Assembly: GCA_030428695.1 (NCBI GenBank)
Contig: JAUIEM010000069.1
Coordinates: 1-30,233 of the forward strand
Direction of reading: 5' to 3'
DNA: 30,233 nt
Origin: a bacterium
GTDB taxonomy: Bacteria; Planctomycetota; J058; JAJDCP01
Below are positions 22,783 through 29,538 of this stretch, piece by piece. Numbering within the stretch: the first letter of the stretch is position 1; each line of letters begins with the position of its first letter. Made by a program: the position numbers and the translations under genes. The notes below the pieces were generated by a model. It saw only the letters and a list, made by a program, of their open reading frames with translations. It was not told the origin of the DNA and did no database searches.

Positions 22783-23841
22783 TCAGATCCGCAGGCGCTC
22801 GAGGATCGCGGCGGGCTCGCCGGAGTCGAGGGACTCGGTGGCGGCGGATACGCCGTCGGCGAGGGTCGGGGCGCGGCCGGCGGCCTTCAGGATGAGGGCG
22901 GCGCCCAGGAGCGTGGCGCTGCGCGCGGGGCCGGTCTCGCCGGACAGCACGGCGCGCGTGACGAGGCCGCTGGTCTCGACCAGGCTGGGGTTGTCGCCCG
23001 TGCCGTAGCCCTCATCGGGCGGGCCGTAGAAGGGCATGTCCGGCTCGGTCTCGGCGTGCAGGCCGAAGTCCTCGGGCTCGACGCTCAGCGGGACCTGGCG
23101 GCCCTCCGCCAGCTCGATGCCGCGGCTGCGCCGGCGCAGCGAGGGGATCACGCTGCCCTCGACGCCCTGGATCGCGATGCCGCGGGCGTGCCCCAGGCTC
23201 TGGATCACCTCGGCGGCGAGCCCGAGCACGGGGCCGCTCTGCGCCCCCACCAGGAGCGCGGCGGTCGGCGGGGCCAGCAGCTTCTCGACGGTCGCCAGCG
23301 GCGTGCGCACCCCGAGGTCGCCGCGGACGCGCCGCATCCCCATGAGGGCGGGCAGCATCCCCGAGGCCGCCAGGGCGGCGAAGCGGTGCCTGGCCACCTG
23401 GCTCTCGGCCTCGTCGGGGTCGTACGTCATGTGGACGTCGAGGCTCTCGAGCACGCTCGCGGCGGTCAGCCCGCGGCGGGGCGGCACGCAGCGGTCCGAC
23501 ACGATCAGCACGCGGACGCCGGCCCCGGCGGCGACGAGCCCCGCGGCGACGTCCAGCGGCGGCACCTGGTCGACGCCGTCGTGCGGGGGCGCCACGCACA
23601 CGAGGTCGGGCATCTCCCGGCACGGGATCTTGGCATGGGCACGCGCGGCGCGGGCGAAGCCGGTGACCTCCTCGACCGTCACGCCCTTGAAACGCAGCGC
23701 GATCAGGAAGGCCCCGATCAGCGCGTCGCTGCCCTCGCCCGAGAAGATCGTCTCGAAGGCGCGGTACGCCTCCTCCTCGGTCAGGTGGCGCCCCGCGCGG
23801 CCGTTGGTCCCGAGCAGGCGCAGCAGGTCGCGCAGGATCAT
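22783..23841 (-). CDS. TrpD-fold protein (YbiB/TrpD2-like) with eroded active-site motifs
   Basis: A 352-residue protein with the two-domain fold of anthranilate phosphoribosyltransferase and nucleoside phosphorylases. The N-terminal helical domain is recognisable (LTEEEAYRAFETIFSGEGSD, LIGAFLIALRFKGVTVEEV), as is the central Rossmann-like part (LDVAAGLVAAGAGVRVLIVS, then SVLESLDV) and the later LSVEPEDFGL. The enzymatic motifs are not kept: GTGGD is replaced by APPHD (84-88), the NxST phosphate loop by PPLD, and the GLDE motif by EGSV. True anthranilate transfer is therefore unlikely. E. coli YbiB (TrpD2) is a known TrpD-fold relative that binds nucleic acid instead. The start at 23841 gives a TrpD-like N-terminus; upstream sequence is low-complexity. 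No other tryptophan genes are nearby. Confidence 0.87.
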   Translation of the reverse strand: MILRDLLRLLGTNGRAGRHLTEEEAYRAFETIFSGEGSDALIGAFLIALRFKGVTVEEVTGFARAARAHAKIPCREMPDLVCVAPPHDGVDQVPPLDVAAGLVAAGAGVRVLIVSDRCVPPRRGLTAASVLESLDVHMTYDPDEAESQVARHRFAALAASGMLPALMGMRRVRGDLGVRTPLATVEKLLAPPTAALLVGAQSGPVLGLAAEVIQSLGHARGIAIQGVEGSVIPSLRRRSRGIELAEGRQVPLSVEPEDFGLHAETEPDMPFYGPPDEGYGTGDNPSLVETSGLVTRAVLSGETGPARSATLLGAALILKAAGRAPTLADGVSAATESLDSGEPAAILERLRI

Positions 23842-24042
23842 GCCGGTCCGCCGGTGTGCTGGAGGGTCGCGGGGCCCGCCGTGCTGCCGCTGCGGCGGTG
23901 CGGGCCGCGGTCGTCGGCGGGGCGCGGGGAGTGTCGAGGATCGATCGCGGGGCTCAGGGGGCGCCTCCGGGGGTTCCGGGTGGGGCCGGAGATCTCCGGG
24001 AGGGGTGCTGCGAGCACGCAACCATCTGCCAACTCGGGAGTT

Positions 24043-24071
24043 ACCATAACCCGGCGACCCACGGGGGACAA
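24043..24071 (-). promoter_or_regulatory. Candidate promoter TTGTCC-N17-TATGGT
   Basis: On the minus strand TTGTCC (24071-24066) is separated by exactly 17 bases from TATGGT (24048-24043); each box matches the sigma-70 consensus at four of six positions, in a locally less GC-rich patch. It would drive the TrpD-like gene with a long leader. The dyad AACTC-GG-GAGTT lies immediately downstream and could be an operator. Confidence 0.35.
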
Positions 24072-24196
24072 TCCGGGTCCAGGCCGCCCGGCGGGGTTAG
24101 GCATCTGTTCGTAGCCGCTCCAGGTGGGGCCGTAAGCCCCTGCAGGGAAGCACCTTGCGGCGCCCCGGCGGCTGGGGAAGGGCTGTGGAAAGACGA

Positions 24197-24227
24197 CGGC
24201 CGGCCCCCCTGCGAGGGGAGCCGGCCG
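24197..24227 (-). terminator. Hairpin terminator of the amidohydrolase operon
   Basis: CGGCCGGC (24197-24204) pairs with GCCGGCCG (24220-24227), and the inner CCCC (24205-24208) with GGGG (24215-24218), leaving one bulged base and a 6-base loop. It starts 24 bases past the stop codon of the last amidohydrolase. On the minus strand it is followed by the pyrimidine-rich GTCGTCTTTCC, a weak T-tract. Confidence 0.6.
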
Positions 24228-24250
24228 GGAGCGGCGCCTCGCCGGGCGGG

Positions 24251-25678
24251 TCAGTCGTCCTCGTCCTCGTCGGGCTCCTCGGTCGCCTCTTCGTCCTCGT
24301 CCTCGTCCTCGTCCCCGTCCTCGTCGTCGGCGTCGGCGTCCTCGTCCGGCTCCGCCTCCTCGCCGGCGTCCGTGCGCTCGCTGGGCGCGAGCTCCGGCTC
24401 CGGGCGCGGGCGGATGTGGGCGTACAGCAGCTCGTCCTGCTTGTCGTAGACCACCTCGCCCTCGACCACCGTGTACTGGACGAAGGTCTGGTAGTGGAGC
24501 ACGTCGCCGTCGGTGACGATGAGGTCGCAGTCCTTGCCCACCTCGAGGGTGCCGACGCGGTGCGAAACGCCGAGGATGCGCGCGGGGATCTGCGTCATGG
24601 ACCGCAGGCCGGCGTCCTCGGGGAGGCCGCCGCGGATCGCGAAGCCGACCTCGATCGGCAGGTGGATGATGTCGCGGCCGGCGATGCCGCCGAGGGTCGT
24701 GATGCCCTTGGCGCCGGGGACGACGGCCACCTGGACGCCGGCGGCGTGCAGCAGGGCGGCGTTCTCGATGGTCGAGCCGCCGGGGCGCGTCTCGCGCTCG
24801 CTCTTGTCCCGCCGCGTGCGTGGCGTGACGATCGCGTAGGCGCCGGCGCGGCCGAGCTCGTCGGCGACGGTCCAGCCCTCGAGGCAGCCCTCGATCACCG
24901 GGCGGAAGCCGTACTCCTGCGCCAGGCGGGCGATGCCGAGCAGCTCGTTGCGCCCGTCCGCGGAGAACTGGGCCAGGACCTCGCCCCTCAGGATCTTCAG
25001 CGCCGTCGTGTCCACGCCGCGCTTGCTGGGCTCCTTGAGCTCCTTGTCCTCCTTGACCTGCTCCTCCCACACGCGGTACTTGCGCAGGTACGCGTCCGCC
25101 TTGGCGAGCTTCTCCCGCAGGCTGCGCTTGGTCGCGGGGTTGCGGTCGCTCCAGGTCTGGCTGTTCAGGTAGTCCTCGCGCAGGACCACGCCCTCGATCT
25201 TGCCGCGCTTCAGCTTCAGCGCGGTGCGCGACTGGCCGCAGCTCGTGATGCCGCTGGCCAGCGCCAGGACCATCGTCTGGCTGAACGGGTCCACCGAGTC
25301 GGCGAAGTCGCGCGAGGTGCCCAGCAGGTTGGCCGAGTCGACCGCGATCAGGCCGGGGTAGACCCGCATGCCCTGGGCGTCGAGCACCTCGGCGTCGTCG
25401 GGCAGGTCGAGCTCGTAGCCGATCGCGACGATCTTGCCCTCGCGCGCCATCAGCGAGGCGTCGCGCAGCACGGCGCCGGTGCCGGTGTGGATCTCGGCGT
25501 TGACGACGGCGAAGACCTTGCCGGACTCGTCCTCGGCCTCCTCCTCGTCCTCGTCGCCCTCCCCCTCGTCCTGCGCGGGCGCTCCGGAGAGGAGCGCGGC
25601 CGGCGCGGGGGGAGCGAAGGGAACCGCGGCGAGCGCGAGGGCGGCGAGGCCCGGGAGCAGCTTCTCGAGTGCCAGCAT
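24251..25678 (-). CDS. Exported amidohydrolase-fold pseudoenzyme with acidic tail
   Basis: A 475-residue protein. A signal peptide of about 36 residues ends at SGAPAQ and is followed by an acidic stretch (37-52). The amidohydrolase-superfamily layout is clear: a beta start (VNAEIHTGTGAVL), DASLMAREGKIVAIG, then YPGLIAVDSANLLG at 107-120, and the C-terminal VGTLEVGKDCDLIVTDGD. In active members the PGLID-x-H-x-H motif supplies two metal ligands; here those positions are Asp114 and Ala116. Other expected histidine and aspartate ligands are not found at their usual places either. It is probably not a metal-dependent hydrolase. The C-terminus (433-475) is almost entirely Asp and Glu. Its start overlaps the previous stop (TGATG). 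It is the last gene before a strong hairpin. Confidence 0.88.
   Translation of the reverse strand: MLALEKLLPGLAALALAAVPFAPPAPAALLSGAPAQDEGEGDEDEEEAEDESGKVFAVVNAEIHTGTGAVLRDASLMAREGKIVAIGYELDLPDDAEVLDAQGMRVYPGLIAVDSANLLGTSRDFADSVDPFSQTMVLALASGITSCGQSRTALKLKRGKIEGVVLREDYLNSQTWSDRNPATKRSLREKLAKADAYLRKYRVWEEQVKEDKELKEPSKRGVDTTALKILRGEVLAQFSADGRNELLGIARLAQEYGFRPVIEGCLEGWTVADELGRAGAYAIVTPRTRRDKSERETRPGGSTIENAALLHAAGVQVAVVPGAKGITTLGGIAGRDIIHLPIEVGFAIRGGLPEDAGLRSMTQIPARILGVSHRVGTLEVGKDCDLIVTDGDVLHYQTFVQYTVVEGEVVYDKQDELLYAHIRPRPEPELAPSERTDAGEEAEPDEDADADDEDGDEDEDEDEEATEEPDEDEDD
24254..24350. repeat. GA-rich codon repeat encoding an Asp/Glu tail
   Basis: On the plus strand this reads as a near-tandem repetition of CCTCGT units, encoding the D/E-rich last 32 residues of the amidohydrolase-fold protein. 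The repetition suggests growth by slippage. Charged tails of this kind may bind cations or a basic partner. Confidence 0.7.
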
Positions 25679-26964
25679 CAGTCGACGTCTCCGTGCACGA
25701 AATCACCCTCGAGCATCACGGCCTGGAGGCGGGTCGTCGCCTCCAGCGGATCCCCGTCGAAGAAGATCAGGTTGGCGTCCATCCCCTCGGAGATGGCGCC
25801 CAGGCGGTCCTGGAGGCCGAGCACCTCGGCGCCCCCCAGGGTCATGGCCCGCAGGGCCGCGTCGCGCGGCATGCCGGCGGCGACCAGCCGCCCGACGTCC
25901 ACGCGCCACTCCTCGAGGCCGTCGAGGTCGTCGTCGCGCGGGACGAACACGACCTGCGCCCCGGCGGCGTGCAGCTCGGCGGGCAGGTTGCGCTGGCGCA
26001 TGGTCTGCGGGTGCAGCGAGATCTCCGGCTCGATCACGACGTGCTTGCCGGCCTCGCCGATGGCCTCCTTGACGTGGAAGACGTCCAGCTCGCGCGTCAT
26101 CGGCACGCGCAGGTTCCACGTGAACTCCTCGTCGCCGAAGGCGTCGAGCAGGTGCAGCCAGTCGGCCGCGTTCGAGATCGAGACGAGGGCCGTCAGCTCC
26201 CCCTCGCGCAGCTTGAGGAACACCGCGGCCTGGGGGTCCTCCTCCGGCGGCTCGTAGGAGGGCTTGGCGTCCTCCTCCTCGTCGTCGGGCGCCTTGTCGT
26301 CCTTGTCGTCGTCGTCGTCCTTCTTGGACTTCTTCTTCTTCTTGTCCTTCTCCCACTTCTCGACGGCCTTCTCGTACTTCTCGACGGCCTTCTTGACCTT
26401 CTCGAGGTAGTCGTCGGCCTTCTCGAAGCCCTCGCGCATCTGCTTCTTGTCCTTCTCGCTCGCCGAGAAGCGCATCTTCAGGTACGCGGCGTCGGAGACG
26501 AGCATGTCCTCGACCGTGTCGCCCCGCGGCCGCACGGCCACGGCGATGCCGGGCACGCCCGTCCCGGGCGGGTAGAGGCCCAGCGTCGTCACGCCCGCCT
26601 CGAGCGCGTCGCGGTAGACCGGGTCGCTGGCCAGGAGCTCGCCGGAGGCGACCACCTCGGGGGTGAAGCCCGACCCGGCGCGGCTGTCGAGGCCCAGGCG
26701 CGAGTACGGGTTCACCAGGCCCGGCATCACGACCCAGTCGGGGCGCTCGAGCACGGGGATGCCCCGCTCGATCGGCAGGTCCTCGCCGACGACGACGACC
26801 TTGCCGTCCTCGATCAGGACGACGGCGTGCTCGATCGTGCCGTGGGCGATGGTCTCCGCCCGGCCGACGTGGATCGCGAGCAGCCCGTCGGTGCCCGCCG
26901 CGGCGGGCGGCGCGGCCCACGCGATCGCGGCCAGCAGGACGGGAAGACTTCTCTCGAGGGTCAT
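25678..26964 (-). CDS. Exported amidohydrolase-fold pseudoenzyme with Lys/Glu/Asp-rich insertion
   Basis: A 428-residue protein with a signal peptide of about 23 residues (SLPVLLAAIAWAAPPAAAG). The amidohydrolase layout is visible: HAVVLIEDGKVVVVGEDL, VMPGLVNPYSRLGL at 79-92, LEAGVTTLGLYPPGTG, and near the end LGAISEGMDANLIFFDGDP. The HxH metal pair of the PGLVD-x-H-x-H motif is replaced by Tyr87 and Arg89. Residues about 168-242 are an insertion made of coiled-coil-like Lys/Glu repeats, a lysine run and then an aspartate run. It sits between the last metal-motif-bearing paralogue (18-base gap) and the acidic-tailed one, which it overlaps by one base (TGATG). The two degenerate paralogues are therefore made together and may pair through their opposite-charge segments. 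Confidence 0.88.
   Translation of the reverse strand: MTLERSLPVLLAAIAWAAPPAAAGTDGLLAIHVGRAETIAHGTIEHAVVLIEDGKVVVVGEDLPIERGIPVLERPDWVVMPGLVNPYSRLGLDSRAGSGFTPEVVASGELLASDPVYRDALEAGVTTLGLYPPGTGVPGIAVAVRPRGDTVEDMLVSDAAYLKMRFSASEKDKKQMREGFEKADDYLEKVKKAVEKYEKAVEKWEKDKKKKKSKKDDDDDKDDKAPDDEEEDAKPSYEPPEEDPQAAVFLKLREGELTALVSISNAADWLHLLDAFGDEEFTWNLRVPMTRELDVFHVKEAIGEAGKHVVIEPEISLHPQTMRQRNLPAELHAAGAQVVFVPRDDDLDGLEEWRVDVGRLVAAGMPRDAALRAMTLGGAEVLGLQDRLGAISEGMDANLIFFDGDPLEATTRLQAVMLEGDFVHGDVD
26239..26463. repeat. Low-complexity segment encoding the Lys/Glu/Asp insertion
   Basis: The plus strand is rich in CTTCTT, CTCGAC and GTCGTC units, encoding Lys/Glu repeats followed by lysine and aspartate runs inside the pseudo-amidohydrolase. 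It interrupts an otherwise ordinary amidohydrolase fold and differs in base composition from the flanking sequence. Confidence 0.65.
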
Positions 26965-26982
26965 GATGGGTCGCTCCGTGGA

Positions 26983-28236
26983 TCAGAACAGTTGTCCGTC
27001 GCGCCGGCGGTCGTACTCGGTCCGGCCGTCGATGTAGACGACCTCGACGCGCGTGCGCGGGTCGAGCGGGTCGCCGTCGAACAGGACGACGTCGGCGTCC
27101 TTGCCGACTTCCAGGCTGCCGACCCGGTCGTCGATCCCGAACGCCTTCGCCGGGTGGATGGTCACCGCGCGCAGCATCTGGTACGCGTCCGCCCCCAGGC
27201 GGGCGGACATCGAGCCCTGCAGGAAGAGCTCCTCCTGCGGCACGACGGGCGAGTCGGTGTTCAGCGACACGAGCGGCACGCCCGCCTTCACGAACTCCGC
27301 GCCCGTGCCGACCAGGCGGCCCTCGCGGGTGGGGAAGTAGTCCAGCGTGCGCGGCCCGTGGTTAACCGGCACGCCGTTCTCGGCGGCGAAGCGCGCGGCC
27401 TTCCAGCCGGTGAAGCTACCGTGGCTGACGACGCAGCGCGTGTCGTAGTCCACCTTCCACATGCGCACGGTGCCGGCCACGCCCTGGCTGGCGGCGCAGT
27501 GGATCAGGACGGGCAGCTCCTTCGAGTGGATGCGCTTCAGGTTCTCGACCGGCAGGTCGAAGCGGTCGTCGCGCAGCGCGCGCCGCGCCCGGCGGTTCAC
27601 GTGCTTCAGCACCCACGACAGGCCCGCCCGCGTCGTCCCCAGGTCGCCGGCGCGGCGCTCGGGGTTGTGGGTCTGCGCGACCTTCATGCCGCCGGGGTCC
27701 TGCAGCACCGCCTCGCCGTACGCGTCGGTGTTCTTGGTCTTGTAGAGCACCCCGAAGCCCGAGATGCTCGTGCCGCTGCCGGGGATGCCGAACAGCGTCG
27801 TGACGCCGGCCGCGCAGGCCCGCCGCACGGCGCGGTTGCCGGGCCGCAGCGCCGCCGACGCGCGCAGGTCGCAGTTGATCGCGAGGACCATGTCGTTGAT
27901 GTCCCCGAACCCGCCCCCGTGGATGTGGGTGTGCAGGTCGACCATGCCGGGGATGGCCCAGCCGGCGTGCTCGCGCACCTCGTAGCCGTCGGGAATCGCG
28001 AGGTCGGCGCCCCCCACGGCCTCGATGCGGCCGTCCCGCACGAGGAGGACGCCGGGCGCGTGCACGGTGTCCTCGTCGTCCAGGGTCAGCACGCGGTCGC
28101 AGCGCAGTGCCAGGCCCGGCGGCCCGTCGCCCGGCGCGGGCCCGCCGGCCGGCGCCGGCGCGCGCAGCCCGGTGGCGCACGCCGCCAGGCTCGCCGCGCA
28201 GGCCGCCGCGAGCAGCCGGTGGATCGGGAAGCGCAT
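26983..28236 (-). CDS. Lipoprotein amidohydrolase
   Basis: A 417-residue enzyme of the amidohydrolase superfamily, imidazolonepropionase-like branch. The start at 28236 gives a lipoprotein signal (MRFPIHRLLAAACAASLAAC, Cys20) and overlaps the previous stop by one base (TGATG); the longer open frame upstream is antisense noise. Metal-site candidates are intact: His102 and His104 in PGMVDLHTHIHGG, a conserved Lys185 (MKVAQTHNP), His246 in VLIHCAAS, His272 in VVSHGSF and Asp328 in SLNTDSPVVPQEE. The C-terminal VGSLEVGKDADVVLFDGDP is standard. Such enzymes hydrolyse cyclic amides, lactones, peptides or similar; the substrate is not predictable. The lipid anchor places it in the envelope. Confidence 0.92.
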   Translation of the reverse strand: MRFPIHRLLAAACAASLAACATGLRAPAPAGGPAPGDGPPGLALRCDRVLTLDDEDTVHAPGVLLVRDGRIEAVGGADLAIPDGYEVREHAGWAIPGMVDLHTHIHGGGFGDINDMVLAINCDLRASAALRPGNRAVRRACAAGVTTLFGIPGSGTSISGFGVLYKTKNTDAYGEAVLQDPGGMKVAQTHNPERRAGDLGTTRAGLSWVLKHVNRRARRALRDDRFDLPVENLKRIHSKELPVLIHCAASQGVAGTVRMWKVDYDTRCVVSHGSFTGWKAARFAAENGVPVNHGPRTLDYFPTREGRLVGTGAEFVKAGVPLVSLNTDSPVVPQEELFLQGSMSARLGADAYQMLRAVTIHPAKAFGIDDRVGSLEVGKDADVVLFDGDPLDPRTRVEVVYIDGRTEYDRRRDGQLF

Positions 28237-29534
28237 CAGAAGCGGCGCCCCCCCTGCGCGTCGTAGACGTTGCGGCCCTCCAGGTAGACCCGCTCGACCG
28301 ACGTGCGCGGGTCCGAGGGGTCGCCGGTGACGACGAGGAGGTCGGCGTCCTTGCCCGGCTCGAGGCTGCCCACGCGGTCGGCGATGCCCGCCGCCAGCGC
28401 CGGCACGATCGTCAGGCCGCGCACGGCGTCCATGGCCCGGTTGTCGAAGCCGTAGCGCACGCCCATGGCCGACTGCAGGAAGAGCTCCTCCTGCGGCACG
28501 ATCGGCGAGTCCGTGTTGAAGCCGATGCGCGAGTGCCCGCGGCTCTGGTAGCCCTGCGCGACGCCCTGGATGGCGCCCTCGTGGTCGTTCCGCACCCGGT
28601 TCGACCCCGGGCGGCTGATCGAGCGCGGGCCGATCATGGCCATGACGCCCATCTCCTCGGCCACCTCCGCGGCCTGGAAGCCGTCGAACGTGCCGTGGTC
28701 GATGTAGACGTCCAGCCCGAACTCGCCCTTGAACATCAGGACGGTCATCAGGACGAGCTGGTAGATCTGCGTGTGCGCCGACACCTGCGTCTCGCCGGCG
28801 AACAGGTGCCGGAACACCTCGTGCTGGAGCTGGCGCTCGGGGCGCGGACGGTCGCCGCGCTCGGACGCCGCCCACGCGCGCGCGTAGGCGCGGCCCCGGC
28901 GCAGCATGTCGCGCAGGTGGAAGTTCATCAGCGCCCGGCCCATCGTGTAGCCCCAGCGCGTCGGGTTGTCGCCCTGCGCGATCTTCAGCGACCCGGGGTC
29001 GCGGACGCGCATGTCCTCGTAGCGCTCGGCGGCCGTCTTCAGCAGGACGCCCTGCCCGCCGGAGTTGCTGCCCGACCCGGGGATGAACAGCACGGTCGTG
29101 ACGCCGCCGGCGACGCCGACCTCGAGCGCGCGGTTGCCCGGGATCACCGCCGACGAGATGCGCAGGCCCGGGTTGGTCTGGTAGACGCGTCCGTTCAGGT
29201 CGCCGAAGGCGTAGCCGTCCCCGACGTGGCTGTGCAGGTCGACCATGCCGGGCATGAGCCAGCGGTCGCCCAGGTCCTCGACCACGTAGCCGTCGGGGAT
29301 CTCGAGCCCGTCGCCGGGGCCGACGGCCTCGATCGCGCCGTCGCGGACGAGCACGACGCCGTCGTTCACGAACCCCGGCCCCTCGAGCTCGGCCGTCAGC
29401 ACCTTCGCCGCGCGCAGCGCGAGCCCGGGGCCGCCGGGCGCACCGGCGGCGACCGCCGGCTCCGCGGCGGGGAGGGCCGACAGCAGCGCCGGCAGGACCG
29501 CCGACAGGACGAGGGAGCAGGGCGAGGCGCTCAT
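28236..29534 (-). CDS. Exported amidohydrolase
   Basis: A 432-residue enzyme. The first 30 residues are a signal peptide (SLVLSAVLPALLSALPAAEP region). The metal-site set is complete: His101 and His103 in PGMVDLHSHVG, Lys184 in GSLKIAQGDNP, His254 in QVSAHTQIYQ, His280 in VYIDHGTFDG and Asp342 in GFNTDSPIVPQEE; the lysine's role as a bridging carboxylate is inferred from its conservation in the neighbour. It shares the motif FIPGSGSNSGG with the downstream paralogue. The C-terminus VGSLEPGKDADLLVVTGDP is typical. It lies 4 bases after the preceding paralogue and overlaps the next by one base, so the genes are tightly coupled. It is most similar by eye to the partial gene at 29539. Confidence 0.92.
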   Translation of the reverse strand: MSASPCSLVLSAVLPALLSALPAAEPAVAAGAPGGPGLALRAAKVLTAELEGPGFVNDGVVLVRDGAIEAVGPGDGLEIPDGYVVEDLGDRWLMPGMVDLHSHVGDGYAFGDLNGRVYQTNPGLRISSAVIPGNRALEVGVAGGVTTVLFIPGSGSNSGGQGVLLKTAAERYEDMRVRDPGSLKIAQGDNPTRWGYTMGRALMNFHLRDMLRRGRAYARAWAASERGDRPRPERQLQHEVFRHLFAGETQVSAHTQIYQLVLMTVLMFKGEFGLDVYIDHGTFDGFQAAEVAEEMGVMAMIGPRSISRPGSNRVRNDHEGAIQGVAQGYQSRGHSRIGFNTDSPIVPQEELFLQSAMGVRYGFDNRAMDAVRGLTIVPALAAGIADRVGSLEPGKDADLLVVTGDPSDPRTSVERVYLEGRNVYDAQGGRRF

Positions 29535-29538
29535 CGGA

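Larger units (their letters stand above)
23842..24250. other. 409-base intergenic region with terminator and promoter candidates
   Basis: This lies between the last amidohydrolase gene and the TrpD-like gene, both on the minus strand. It contains a strong hairpin (24197-24227), a smaller GGGGC-N5-GCCCC stem (24126-24140), a promoter-like pair (24043-24071) and a short AACTC-GG-GAGTT dyad (24031-24042) just downstream of that pair. The part next to the TrpD-like start would be a leader of about 190 bases. I see no gene in it. Confidence 0.6.

Noticed and set aside
22783..23841. Anthranilate phosphoribosyltransferase of tryptophan synthesis
   Set aside because: The PRPP-binding and catalytic motifs are missing and no trp genes are nearby.
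24251..24382. The CCTCGT repeats as a CRISPR-like or regulatory repeat array
   Set aside because: They are in-frame codons for an Asp/Glu tail with no regular spacers.
28237..28875. N-terminal extension of the lipoprotein amidohydrolase
   Set aside because: It overlaps the C-terminal half of the upstream amidohydrolase in another frame; the start at 28236 gives a clean lipobox.
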